Shown piece after piece: positions 1 to 7,947 of a DNA stretch of 16,676 nt (position 1 is its first letter; every line of letters starts with the position of its first letter). The notes below the pieces were generated by a model. The model made no database searches, was not told where the DNA came from, and saw only the letters and a list, made by a program, of their open reading frames with translations. The stretch is taken from assembly GCA_002351705.1 (NCBI GenBank), contig DEHC01000042.1, positions 1 through 16,676 on the forward strand, in the 5' to 3' direction. Source of the stretch: Gammaproteobacteria bacterium UBA2810. Lineage in GTDB: Bacteria > Pseudomonadota > Gammaproteobacteria > Enterobacterales > Succinivibrionaceae. The translations under genes were made by a program, and so were the position numbers.

Positions 1-204
1 TGGAGGGGGTTCTGAACAGTTACCTCTCTAGTAAGAAATAGAACAATATCAGTCTGATAAGACACTGGAAGGCTATTGTACAGCGAAGTGACAGGCCCGG
101 AATTTTAACTATGTAAAATTTCAGTGAAGAAGCCGCCCTGCCAGCTGCGCTGGGACAGGACGGCATGACGGGCTGCGCCTGGTGAACAGGCACAGGATTG
201 AGAA
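1..204. other. Non-coding left edge
   Basis: No reading frame here has credible coding character. It holds a perfect 7-bp AT-rich inverted repeat (aatttta / taaaatt, 6-nt loop) at 101-120 and a GC-rich hairpin at 132-164 that is listed separately. The first 100 bases show no RNA gene or coding segment that I can recognise, and any gene further left lies outside the window. Confidence 0.5.
132..164 (-). terminator. Probable terminator hairpin downstream of djlA
   Basis: Read on the minus strand, the arms gccgtcctgtcc...cagc and gctgg...cagggcggc pair over about 14 positions with a 2-nt bulge and a GCA loop. Two pairs are G-U on this strand but would be C-A mismatches on the plus strand, so the fold favours minus-strand RNA. 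It starts about 40 nt after the djlA stop. The following tract (ttcttcactg) is only moderately T-rich, so efficiency is uncertain. Confidence 0.45.
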
Positions 205-1224
205 TCAGCGTATGCCCCTTGCCTGCTTTATGACTTCCCAGGCCGCGTTGCAGAGCTCGAACTTCTCGGTCTCGGCCTTGATCATGCTCTCGGGGAGACC
301 TCTCGCGCGGAGCTTGTCAGGATGGTGCTTGTTGGCCTCCCTGCGGTATGCCTTCTTTATGGTTCTCTCGTCATCGGATGATGATACATGCAGGATCTCA
401 TAGGCCCTCTGTAGGTCAAGCCGGCCGCTCGCGGCCTTCTCGTTGTCGGACTCCTCCCTCCTGCCGTAGGAGCTCCCGCCTGAACCGCCATAGCTCCTTC
501 CGCTGCTTCCGCTTCCGCTGCTGTAACTGCTTCCGCCGCTGTAGCTCCGGCTTCCACTGCTGTAACTGCTTCCGCCGCTGTAGCTCCGGCTTCCGCTGCT
601 GTAACTGCTTCCGCCGCTGTAGCTGCTTCCGCCTCCGAATCCGTTATTGAAGCTGCTGCTGAATGCCTTGAACTGAAGGTTGGACTTCAGGATCTCCTGG
701 GCCTCCTCTGATCCGACGCCGAGGATTCCTGCAACCTCCATGAAGCGCCTGAGCTCGCTCTGGGAAATGTTGAGATCAGCGGTGGCGATGTCGGATATCA
801 TGTTCAGCATGAAATATCTCATCCTGCTGTCGCGGCGGATGAATCCGAGTACATTGCTCAGCTTTGACTGATACTCGGACTCGCCGGACATGAACACCCG
901 CATGAACTCGCTGGCCGCGCCGGCATTTCCCGAAGACAGGCGTGCTGCGTAGTCCCTGGCCTGCTGCACGCTCTGCGGAGGTATCTCGCCCTCGCCGGCC
1001 TCCACGTAGCCCGCGGCCGCGAATACCGCCTCGACAATCTCAAGCGAGTTCTCGGCGGAGTATTTCTTCGTTCCGCCTGGGATCCCGGTCGAGAAGCCTG
1101 CGCCCAGGAGCGAGAGTACTACTAATACAATCAGAGGGATCCAGGTTCCGGTCATGAGGCTTATAACGACGCCGATCATCAGGCAGCCGCAGCCTATTCC
1201 TTCATTTTGCTCATTGCTGGTCAT
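205..1224 (-). CDS. djlA: Co-chaperone DjlA (membrane-anchored DnaJ-like protein)
   Basis: DjlA proteins are type III inner-membrane co-chaperones that stimulate DnaK ATPase from the cytoplasmic face. The 339-residue product shows the family's layout: a hydrophobic, glycine-containing membrane segment at about 14-44, a TerB-like helical region at about 55-188, a Gly/Ser/Tyr-rich linker at about 197-254, and a C-terminal J domain at about 271-339 with the HPD motif at 301-303. The J-domain tail (HPDKL, then GLPESM, then a helix ending near KQARGIR) follows the DjlA-specific C-terminus closely, which separates it from DnaJ or CbpA. The linker carries about three copies of a 13-residue repeat and is longer and more repetitive than in E. 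coli DjlA (271 aa). It lies 69 nt downstream of murU and has its own promoter candidate. The ribosome binding site before this ATG is weak. Confidence 0.93.
   Translation of the reverse strand: MTSNEQNEGIGCGCLMIGVVISLMTGTWIPLIVLVVLSLLGAGFSTGIPGGTKKYSAENSLEIVEAVFAAAGYVEAGEGEIPPQSVQQARDYAARLSSGNAGAASEFMRVFMSGESEYQSKLSNVLGFIRRDSRMRYFMLNMISDIATADLNISQSELRRFMEVAGILGVGSEEAQEILKSNLQFKAFSSSFNNGFGGGSSYSGGSSYSSGSRSYSGGSSYSSGSRSYSGGSSYSSGSGSSGRSYGGSGGSSYGRREESDNEKAASGRLDLQRAYEILHVSSSDDERTIKKAYRREANKHHPDKLRARGLPESMIKAETEKFELCNAAWEVIKQARGIR
518..634 (-). repeat. 39-bp in-frame tandem repeat in the djlA linker
   Basis: Three consecutive 39-bp units start at 518, 557 and 596. The first two differ at one position; the third matches for 29 bases and then diverges. 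Each unit encodes 13 residues of the type GGSSYSSGSRSYS. Because 39 is a multiple of three, gain or loss of a unit keeps the reading frame. The repeat falls between the TerB-like and J domains, where length change is tolerable. Confidence 0.93.
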
Positions 1225-1253
1225 GATATCTGCACGGTAATAAATGTGTAGGA

Positions 1254-1282
1254 ATTTTACCAGTTTCTGCCGGAGATGGCCA
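1254..1282 (-). promoter_or_regulatory. Candidate djlA promoter
   Basis: On the minus strand: -35 tggcca (1282-1277), a 17-bp spacer, and -10 taaaat (1259-1254) preceded by TGG, as in an extended -10 element. Predicted transcription starts near 1247, giving a leader of about 22 nt. The -35 overlaps a 6-bp inverted repeat (gatggc / gccatc, 1275-1295) that also covers the murU stop codon. The -10 is good and the -35 matches consensus at 4 of 6 positions. Confidence 0.45.
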
Positions 1283-1293
1283 TTTTCATGCCA

Positions 1294-2004
1294 TCAAACG
1301 GCATTCGCCTCGGCGGACTGCGAATTCCCTCCTATCCCGCCCGTAAGCACCCTGTCAGCCTGCCTCAGGCGCTCAGGAGTCCCGACGTCAAGCCAGAGTC
1401 CGCCGATTTCCTCGGCGAGCACCAGGCCTTCGCGGGCCCATTTTCTGAGGTATGGTGCCAGCCTGATCTTTCCTTCAGGAACATCACTGAAGAGCCCGGG
1501 GGTGTAGACTGCAGCCCCGGTGAAGGTGAGCGACTTTTCCCCGGAGAGGAGTCCGTCTGCCACTATGGAGAAATCCCCCTCCGGATGATGCGGTGGATTA
1601 GGAGCCAGGAATACCCTTGCTGAAATCCCCGCAGGAAGCGGCCGGGCGAGAGTGTCGTAGCGGCAGGTCATAAGGCAGTCGCCGTTAACCACGAGGAAGG
1701 GATCCTTTCCAAGGAGCGGCAGAGCCTTCTTTATGCCCCCTGCTGTCTCAAGGCCTCCGGGGATCTCGTCAGACCAGCTTATGCTTACGCCGAAGCGGCT
1801 TCCGTCTCCGAGTCCGTTGTGGAGAACCTCAGGAAGCCATGCCGTGTTTATCACGATATCGCAGATGCCGGCCTCATCCCGGAGCTTCTGGATATGCCGG
1901 ACGATCAGAGGAACGCCGCCCGCCTCAAGCATCGGCTTGGGGCAGGTGTCGGTAAGTGGGCGCATTCTTTCACCGCGCCCTGCGGCAAGAATCATTGCCT
2001 TCAT
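1294..2004 (-). CDS. murU: N-acetylmuramate alpha-1-phosphate uridylyltransferase MurU
   Basis: MurU transfers UMP from UTP to MurNAc-1-phosphate, giving UDP-MurNAc in the cytoplasm. It is the last step of the murein-recycling route that bypasses MurA and MurB. The 236-residue protein has the nucleotidyltransferase signature LAAGRGERMRPLT at 6-18, a PKP motif at 22-24, the metal-site motif VNGD at 106-109, and the characteristic ETAGGI..ALPLLG segment at about 86-98. Its length is close to Pseudomonas putida MurU. I start it at the ATG at 2004, which overlaps the amgK stop by one base (TGATG) and matches the family's MKAMILAAG beginning. An ATG five codons upstream (2019) is the alternative. 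The overlap implies translational coupling with AmgK, which makes its substrate. Confidence 0.93.
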   Translation of the reverse strand: MKAMILAAGRGERMRPLTDTCPKPMLEAGGVPLIVRHIQKLRDEAGICDIVINTAWLPEVLHNGLGDGSRFGVSISWSDEIPGGLETAGGIKKALPLLGKDPFLVVNGDCLMTCRYDTLARPLPAGISARVFLAPNPPHHPEGDFSIVADGLLSGEKSLTFTGAAVYTPGLFSDVPEGKIRLAPYLRKWAREGLVLAEEIGGLWLDVGTPERLRQADRVLTGGIGGNSQSAEANAV

Positions 2005-2999
2005 CAGAACACCCCGCATTCAGAAAGAAGATCATGGAGCCCGGAGAGTTCCGGATATTTCCGCAGAGTCTCATTTACATAGGAGATGGTGAGCGGTATG
2101 TCGCGGAGATGCCCGCGTTTCCCGTCCCGGACGGCAAGGCGGACAAAGATTCCGGCAGCCTTAAGGTGACGCTGCAGCCCGGTGAGGTCAAACGCGCGTC
2201 TCATCGCGCCTTCGGAAAGCCCTCCGCTGAGTCCTCTGCCGCGGACAAAGCCGTACCATCTGTCAAACAGTGAGTCCCGGAATTCAGGGGAAAGCCTGAA
2301 ATAACAGTCCTCGATAAGTGATACCAGATCATAGGTAATCGGGCCATTAACCGCGTCCTGGAAGTCAATCACGCCCAGAGTGTCACCCGGAGCCATCATG
2401 ATGTTCCGGCAGTGGAAGTCGCGGTGCATGAAAACGTACGGCTGAGAGATGACTGCATCAGCAATCATGCTGAAATACATAGTGAATTCCGGAGCGGCAG
2501 GACGCCTCCCTGCATAGAACCTCAGCGGCGCGCCGCATCCGCCTTCTGCCGGCACATCAAGGAAGAACCAGTCGGTGAAGATCGCAAGCTCACGTTCAAT
2601 GAAAGGCCGGTCAAAAAGCGGCAGCCCGCCGGAAGGCACGGTGCTCAGGCGGGCGCAGACACCGAGCGCTGCCTCATAGAGGAAGCGGGTTTTCTTTTCA
2701 TCCGCGCCGCTCACAGCATCCTCAAGGGAAATACCGCCGAGATCCCGCTCATGGAGGAACCCTCTTCCGAGATCAGCATGAAAGACCTCGGGGACGATGA
2801 ATCCCGATGCAGCCAGGCGTGCGGCTATTTCGCAGAACTCCCTGTTTTTCTGAGTCTCCGGAGGCGAGTCGGCAAAGATCCCCTCATCCGAGCGGTAGTA
2901 CCTCCTGAAGCTCGCGTCGCCCGCGAGGGGCAAGAGCTCAAGATCCTTTCTGCCGGTCACTTCCGCCGCCCATAAGGCAAGCTCCTCTCTTCGTGTCAT
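2004..2999 (-). CDS. amgK: N-acetylmuramate/N-acetylglucosamine kinase AmgK
   Basis: AmgK phosphorylates the anomeric carbon of MurNAc (and GlcNAc) released during wall turnover and feeds MurU. The 331-residue protein has an aminoglycoside-phosphotransferase-type kinase fold: GDASFRRYYR at 27-36 near the nucleotide-binding lobe, the catalytic loop HRDFHCRNIM at 192-201 (Asp194), and the metal-binding IDFQDA at 211-216 (Asp212). The DASFRRY signature is typical of AmgK rather than of antibiotic kinases. I chose the ATG at 2999, which follows GGGGGA; a TTG ten codons upstream (3029) lies about 9 nt from the predicted transcription start, leaving no room for a ribosome binding site. Placement of amgK-murU divergent from lptD matches the arrangement known in pseudomonads. 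Confidence 0.93.
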   Translation of the reverse strand: MTRREELALWAAEVTGRKDLELLPLAGDASFRRYYRSDEGIFADSPPETQKNREFCEIAARLAASGFIVPEVFHADLGRGFLHERDLGGISLEDAVSGADEKKTRFLYEAALGVCARLSTVPSGGLPLFDRPFIERELAIFTDWFFLDVPAEGGCGAPLRFYAGRRPAAPEFTMYFSMIADAVISQPYVFMHRDFHCRNIMMAPGDTLGVIDFQDAVNGPITYDLVSLIEDCYFRLSPEFRDSLFDRWYGFVRGRGLSGGLSEGAMRRAFDLTGLQRHLKAAGIFVRLAVRDGKRGHLRDIPLTISYVNETLRKYPELSGLHDLLSECGVF

Positions 3000-3003
3000 C
3001 AAA

Positions 3004-3009
3004 TCCCCC
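3004..3009 (-). promoter_or_regulatory. Ribosome binding site deciding the amgK start
   Basis: GGGGGA lies 4 nt before the ATG at 2999 on the minus strand. An AAGGAG further upstream is too far from that ATG (about 15 nt) and would lie inside the longer TTG-initiated frame, so this site supports the shorter protein. Confidence 0.5.
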
Positions 3010-3044
3010 GGAGACTCCTTTCTGCCCAAAGCCTGAACGGTGAG

Positions 3045-3072
3045 ATTATAAACATGCCTGCGCTCTTTTCAA
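3045..3072 (-). promoter_or_regulatory. amgK-murU promoter, near consensus
   Basis: On the minus strand: -35 TTGAAA (3072-3067), a 16-bp spacer, and a perfect -10 TATAAT (3050-3045). Initiation would fall near 3038, leaving about 39 nt of leader before the amgK ATG. It lies about 30 bp from the divergent lptD promoter. Confidence 0.75.
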
Positions 3073-3102
3073 ATTATTTGGACCCGGCACGCCTGCGGCA
3101 GT

Positions 3103-3131
3103 TTGCCCAAAAGGCGGAAAATTTTTATAAT
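3103..3131 (+). promoter_or_regulatory. lptD operon promoter, near consensus
   Basis: -35 TTGCCC (3103-3108), an exact 17-bp spacer, and a perfect -10 TATAAT (3126-3131). Transcription should begin in the G run near 3138. The -35 coincides with a TTG that could otherwise be read as the start of the longest lptD frame, so that start is very unlikely. Confidence 0.75.
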
Positions 3132-3201
3132 AATGGGGGCATCCGGGATCCTCCGGGTGCTTTCGTTGCCTACAACGGCCGTCGGGCTCCGGGACAGTAC
3201 A

Positions 3202-5622
3202 GTGAAATACAGCATCAGAAATATTTTTGGCAGCACATCCTGCCGCAGGGACAGATACAGAGGGCTCAGCAGCAGGCTTTTCAGGCTGACAGCAATGGCG
3301 GCCGTGCTGATGTCGCTCTCCGGGCCGGCCATGGCAATAAAGTCGGACGGCACCAATCCTTTCCCGAATTTCAGTCCCAGCTGCTATTTCGGCGTCAAGG
3401 ACTACCGCCCCAACTCGCCCGACGAGGCTGAGCTGCCAGTCCATGTCACGGCAGAGCAGGTAAGCACCGAGGACCGCAACAAGGTCACCCTGACCGGCGA
3501 GGCCAACATCGAGCAGGGAAACAGGTTCCTGCACGCCGACGAGATCTTTTACGATCACGAGACCGGCGACATGCATGCGAGAGGCAACATCTACTATGAG
3601 GACGGCGTAATCACTGTCGACCGCTCCGAGAGGATGACCGGAAACCTCCGGAAGAAAAAGCTTGACGCCGAGAAGTCGGTCTATGAAATCCATGGCGGAC
3701 CCGCGCATGGAAAGGCTGACCGCATCATGTACGATCAGGAGACGAAAAGGGCCATCATGAAGGGCGCGGATCTTACCACCTGCGCCAAGAACAACAATGT
3801 CTGGTCTCTGCACGCCTCGACACTGGACATAGATCAGAACGAGGTGTTCGGCTCGGCATGGAACACCTCAATCTGGATATTCGACACCATTCCGGTGTTC
3901 TATTTCCCGTACCTCAACTTCCCTATACAGAACAAGCGGAAAAGCGGACTGCTTTACCCGCTTTTCACCCAGAACTCGACGGACGGAACTGATTACGCCC
4001 AGCCGATTTACTTTAACTTTGCCCCGAATTACGACATGACCTTCACCCCCAGGATCATGTCCAGAAGAGGCACCCTGTTTTCCGATGAGTTCCGCTACAT
4101 GATTACCCCCAACCACCGGGGAATCCTCTACGGGTCATACATCGGCGACGACTCGATAGAGAAGCATGAGGATCCGGAGCTTGAGAAGCGCTGGTATGTC
4201 AGGTTCACCCATGCCTCATCGTTCCTGAACGGACGGGTCAACGCCGGAATCAACTACCAGAAGGTGAAGTCCGGGGACTACAACTATTTCAGCGACTTCT
4301 CGGACGGATCCTCGACAACCTCTCTTGCCCAGACCGCGTGGCTCACCTGGACTCCGGTTGACTTCACCACGGTTACGGTAAGCGCCGAGAACTACCAGAT
4401 CATCATTCCATCGACAGTCAAGCCTTTCGAGCTCCTGCCGAGGGTCAGCGTAAGGACTCTCTGGCCGGTTGACCGCTACTCGCTCACGACCTATGCCGAG
4501 TTCAGCGACTTCCGGCACCATGACGACGGCCTGAGCGACGGCGGCTATACCGGAAAGCGCATGCATTTCGAGGGGGATCTAAACGTTCCAATCATCAACC
4601 GGCCGTACCTCCAGCTCAACAGCGAAATGAAGCTGATGTACACGGTCTATTCGCAGAACATCCCGGGACAGCTCAACTGGTACAACACGCGTCTAGGCTA
4701 TGACGGTCTCGAGGACAATGTGACGAGGTTCATTCCCACCTTCAAGGTAGGAGGCCACCTCGTCCTTAACAGGGACTATGAGCTTTTCGGCAGGAAGTAC
4801 ACCCATACCATCGAGCCGACCGTCCAGTACTACTACGTCCCGTACCGCAACCAGGAGAATATCGGCCTGTATGACACCACTGACCGCTACTCTGACTATT
4901 ACTACCTCTTCGGCGACGGCCGCTTTGCCGGCATCGACCGCATAAGCGACGAGAACCGCATCACGCTGGGACTGGTCTCAAGGGTATACAAGCAGAACAA
5001 CGACGAGATTGCGAGATTCTACGCCGGTCAGTCAATCTACCTTACCGATCAGAAGGTGACGCTGAACCCCTCGGACAAAAAGTCCGATCTCAGCAGGTCA
5101 CAGCTGAGCTTCGGGCTTGATCTGCATCCGAACAAGTACATCAACTACTCGGGCGATCTCGCCTACGATACCGAGTCCCGCCACATCCAGCGCGGCGGAA
5201 GCGCTCTCGAGTACCGCGACGAGGGCGACCGTATCGCCCAGATCAACTACCGCTACACCAGGGACGGCAACCGCGTCATGTTCGGCAGCAAGAAGGTTGA
5301 CCTCTCTCAGCTCGGCGTGCTCGCAGCCTTCCCGCTCAGCCCGGAGCTCAGGCTGGATTTCGAGTACTATTATGATATGGAGCAGAAATCCTCGATTGAC
5401 CGGGCCATAAGAATCAAGTACGACTCCTGCTGCTGGGCCTTTGCCCTTTCCGCAGAGCAGCAGAACAAGCCTGACAACCGTACCATGACCGCGGAGCGCG
5501 ACACGAGGTTCGGCTTCAAATTCGAGATGAAAGGCCTCGGAAGCATCGGCACCAAGGACTCCAAGGGCGAGCTTGACACCAGGCTGATGCCCTACAGCCA
5601 GCCTTTCAACCTGTCTGACTGA
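3202..5622 (+). CDS. lptD: LPS-assembly protein LptD
   Basis: LptD forms, with the lipoprotein LptE, the outer-membrane translocon that places lipopolysaccharide in the outer leaflet. The product (806 aa from the start used here; E. coli 784) has an N-terminal periplasmic OstA-type domain, then a long beta-barrel rich in alternating aromatic strands. The cysteines that form the functional disulfides in E. coli LptD all have counterparts: C61 (SCYFG), C194 (TTCAKN) and the adjacent pair C743-C744 (DSCCWAF). The start is uncertain. The frame is open from a TTG at 3103, but that lies in the -35 box. The GTG at 3202 follows GGGA and gives a 45-residue signal sequence with an unusually long basic n-region ending in GPAMA. 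The ATG at 3295 would leave the signal without positive charge. surA follows after 19 nt. Confidence 0.96.
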   Translation: MKYSIRNIFGSTSCRRDRYRGLSSRLFRLTAMAAVLMSLSGPAMAIKSDGTNPFPNFSPSCYFGVKDYRPNSPDEAELPVHVTAEQVSTEDRNKVTLTGEANIEQGNRFLHADEIFYDHETGDMHARGNIYYEDGVITVDRSERMTGNLRKKKLDAEKSVYEIHGGPAHGKADRIMYDQETKRAIMKGADLTTCAKNNNVWSLHASTLDIDQNEVFGSAWNTSIWIFDTIPVFYFPYLNFPIQNKRKSGLLYPLFTQNSTDGTDYAQPIYFNFAPNYDMTFTPRIMSRRGTLFSDEFRYMITPNHRGILYGSYIGDDSIEKHEDPELEKRWYVRFTHASSFLNGRVNAGINYQKVKSGDYNYFSDFSDGSSTTSLAQTAWLTWTPVDFTTVTVSAENYQIIIPSTVKPFELLPRVSVRTLWPVDRYSLTTYAEFSDFRHHDDGLSDGGYTGKRMHFEGDLNVPIINRPYLQLNSEMKLMYTVYSQNIPGQLNWYNTRLGYDGLEDNVTRFIPTFKVGGHLVLNRDYELFGRKYTHTIEPTVQYYYVPYRNQENIGLYDTTDRYSDYYYLFGDGRFAGIDRISDENRITLGLVSRVYKQNNDEIARFYAGQSIYLTDQKVTLNPSDKKSDLSRSQLSFGLDLHPNKYINYSGDLAYDTESRHIQRGGSALEYRDEGDRIAQINYRYTRDGNRVMFGSKKVDLSQLGVLAAFPLSPELRLDFEYYYDMEQKSSIDRAIRIKYDSCCWAFALSAEQQNKPDNRTMTAERDTRFGFKFEMKGLGSIGTKDSKGELDTRLMPYSQPFNLSD

Positions 5623-5641
5623 TCTCAAGAAGGAACAGAAC

Positions 5642-6949
5642 ATGAAAAAAATCCTGCCTGTCATTCTAACCTGCCTTTCGGCACTCCTCCCGGCAGCAGC
5701 CGGCGCCGAGGAAAAACTTGATGACATAGCGGCCGTAGTCAACAGGGATGTTATTCTTACCTCCGAGCTTGACAGCTTTGTCAATAAGATAAAAAGCCGC
5801 GCCCAGAAATCCGGTGAGGCCCTGCCTGACGAGATAACCGTGAGGCGCGAGGCCCTGAAGAACCTGATGTCAAAGAGCCTTATCCTCCAGCTCGGGAAGC
5901 GCTACGGCCTTGAGATAAACGACGTGCAGCTCGATCAGACCATTTCCGCAATGGCAAAGAGGGACGGCAAGACCGTTGACCAGTTCTACGCAGGAGCCTA
6001 CCGTGACAAGGGCCTGAGCCCGCTTGAGACCCGAAACGAGATCAGGGAGCAGATGATGATTGAGGAGCTCCAGAGGAGCGAGCTCCGGAGGAGAATCAAC
6101 ATCAGCAACCAGGAGACCGACCAGCTCGCGAAGGCCCTGGAGCAGGAGGGGTACGGCTCGGCGCAGTACCAGCTTGCAGACATTTCCGTTACAGGCGACA
6201 GCAGCGCGTCGACCGCCGAGAGCATCGCAAGGCGCGCGAGATCCGGCGAGGACTTCGCGAAGCTTGCCCGCCAGTACTCCTCGAACCCGAGAGCCCCGCA
6301 GGGCGGCTACATCGGCTGGGTGCCCGAGAAGGCGCTGCCCGCCGCATCAGGCAGGATGCTTGAGGGAAGCAAGAAAGGAGACATAATCGGCCCTCTCCCG
6401 ACCTCGGACGGATTCATCATCATCAAGATCCTTGACATCAAGAGCGGCGCTGCAGAGGCGCTTGAGCCAGAGAAGGAATACCGCGCAAGGCATATCCTCA
6501 TCAAGCCGACCCCGATAAGGTCCGATGCCTCGGTGGAGGCGGATCTCAGGACTCTCAAGTCAAGGGCCGAGAGCGGCGAGGACTTCGGAGCGCTCGCAAA
6601 GAAGTTCTCGGAGGATCCTGGCTCTGCGCCCAACGGCGGCGAGATGCCTTTCGCGAAGCCCGGCATCTTTGATCCGGCATTTGCGGCTGCGCTCGTGAAA
6701 CTCAGTCCCGGCGAGATAAGCGACCCGGTCAGAAGCTCCTTCGGCTGGCATATCATCAAGCTCGAGGAGGTGCGGAGTGATCCTGACACCATGGCTGTCT
6801 ACCGCGACAAGGCCTATCAGATCCTCTACAGCCGCAAGTTCTCGGACGCGCTTGAAGACTGGCTCTCGGAGCTGCGCGGCTACGCCTATATAAAGATACT
6901 TGATCCGGTTCTCTCGAGAGCCGGCGTGAAGGAGGATCAGCTCAAATGA
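5642..6949 (+). CDS. surA: Periplasmic chaperone / peptidyl-prolyl isomerase SurA
   Basis: SurA escorts unfolded outer-membrane proteins, LptD among them, across the periplasm to the BAM complex. The 435-residue product has a clear signal peptide (MKK start, cleavage after AAAGA near residue 22), an N-terminal chaperone region at about 24-170, a first parvulin domain at about 175-267, a second at about 282-377 beginning RARHILIKP, and a C-terminal helix belonging to the chaperone core. E. coli SurA is 428 aa with the same order. AAGGAA before the ATG is the ribosome binding site. The lptD-surA pairing is conserved across gammaproteobacteria and puts a client and its chaperone on one transcript. 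The stop overlaps the pdxA start by 4 nt (ATGA). Confidence 0.97.
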   Translation: MKKILPVILTCLSALLPAAAGAEEKLDDIAAVVNRDVILTSELDSFVNKIKSRAQKSGEALPDEITVRREALKNLMSKSLILQLGKRYGLEINDVQLDQTISAMAKRDGKTVDQFYAGAYRDKGLSPLETRNEIREQMMIEELQRSELRRRINISNQETDQLAKALEQEGYGSAQYQLADISVTGDSSASTAESIARRARSGEDFAKLARQYSSNPRAPQGGYIGWVPEKALPAASGRMLEGSKKGDIIGPLPTSDGFIIIKILDIKSGAAEALEPEKEYRARHILIKPTPIRSDASVEADLRTLKSRAESGEDFGALAKKFSEDPGSAPNGGEMPFAKPGIFDPAFAAALVKLSPGEISDPVRSSFGWHIIKLEEVRSDPDTMAVYRDKAYQILYSRKFSDALEDWLSELRGYAYIKILDPVLSRAGVKEDQLK

Positions 6950-7947
6950 TTCCGCGTCTTGCCATAACTACAGGAGAGCCTGCCGGAATAGGCCCTGAGA
7001 TTGCCCTGGCGCTTGGAGATAAGGCCGCAGAGGCACAGTACGTGCTCATAGGCGACAGGAGGCTCATAGAGAGGAACCTCCGTGAGTCGGGCCGCCCGGA
7101 CTGGAAGGTGGCTGAATACGATCCGGCAGTCAGAAATGCCCAGGAGCCCCATGTGCTTACAGTGCTTGACATTGAGGCTCCGGAGAAAGTCGAGCACGGC
7201 GTGCTGAACAAAAATAACGGGAAATACGTCACTGAAATCCTGAGGCGCGCCGGAGAGGGAGCGCTCAAGGGCGAGTTTGACGCGATAGTCACCTGCCCGG
7301 TGCAGAAAGGGATAATCTGCGACGCAGGGATCCCCTTTACCGGACACACCGAGTTCTTCCGCGATCTTGCGGGCGTCAGGGAAGTCGTGATGATGCTTGC
7401 GACGGACGGGCTCAGGGTTCCTCTGGTCACCACCCATGTTCCGATCCGCGAGCTCGCCGACACCATCACGAGCGATCTTATCAAGAGAGTCGTCAGGATC
7501 CTTAACTCCTCCCTTATCGAGTATTTCGACGCTCCTGTTCCCCGAATCTTCGTCTGCGGCCTCAACCCGCACGCTGGCGAGAACGGGCACCTCGGGCACG
7601 AGGAGATCGACACCATCATCCCCGCGCTCGAAGACCTCAGGAAGGAGGGGATTGACCTCGCCGGTCCCCTGCCCGCAGACACGGTCTTCCAGCCCAAGTA
7701 CATGGAGCAGGCCGACTCGATTCTCGCAATGTACCATGATCAGGGGCTCCCTGTGCTCAAGTACCGCGGCTTCGGCCATGCGGTGAATATCACGCTCGGG
7801 CTCCCCTTCATCAGGACCTCGGTTGACCACGGGACTGCGCTTGATCTCGCCGGCACCTTCCGGGCCGATACCGGAAGCCTTTTCTATGCCGTAAAGACCG
7901 CGCTTGAGATGGTTCAGGCAAAGAAGAAATTTGAAAGCCGCTCATGA
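6946..7947 (+). CDS. pdxA: 4-hydroxythreonine-4-phosphate dehydrogenase PdxA
   Basis: PdxA oxidises 4-phosphohydroxy-L-threonine with NAD, giving the amine that PdxJ condenses into pyridoxine 5'-phosphate in the DXP-dependent vitamin B6 pathway. The 333-residue protein (E. coli 329) opens with TTGEPAGIGPEI at 8-19. It retains the divalent-metal histidines H164 (TTHVP), H209 (LNPHAGE) and H264 (MYHDQG), the substrate-site GHTEFF at 133-138, and the closing TSVDHGTALDLAG block at 291-303. It starts inside the last codons of surA and ends inside the first of rsmA, each with an ATGA overlap, so coupled translation is likely. The nicotinamide cofactor preference is taken from the family. Confidence 0.98.
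   Translation: MIPRLAITTGEPAGIGPEIALALGDKAAEAQYVLIGDRRLIERNLRESGRPDWKVAEYDPAVRNAQEPHVLTVLDIEAPEKVEHGVLNKNNGKYVTEILRRAGEGALKGEFDAIVTCPVQKGIICDAGIPFTGHTEFFRDLAGVREVVMMLATDGLRVPLVTTHVPIRELADTITSDLIKRVVRILNSSLIEYFDAPVPRIFVCGLNPHAGENGHLGHEEIDTIIPALEDLRKEGIDLAGPLPADTVFQPKYMEQADSILAMYHDQGLPVLKYRGFGHAVNITLGLPFIRTSVDHGTALDLAGTFRADTGSLFYAVKTALEMVQAKKKFESRS

Noticed and set aside
518..634. Repeats considered as a CRISPR array or clustered regulatory sites
   Set aside because: The units are directly tandem without spacers and encode in-frame linker residues of DjlA.
3046..3813. 255-codon minus-strand frame covering the amgK-lptD gap and the start of lptD
   Set aside because: It crosses both divergent promoters and lies antisense to the conserved LptD N-terminal domain.
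5098..5784. 228-codon minus-strand frame across the lptD-surA junction
   Set aside because: Antisense to the LptD barrel and SurA signal peptide, with no domain.
6937..7830. 297-codon open frame on the minus strand opposite pdxA
   Set aside because: pdxA is certain from metal ligands and motifs; the antisense product has no family signature and no ribosome binding site.
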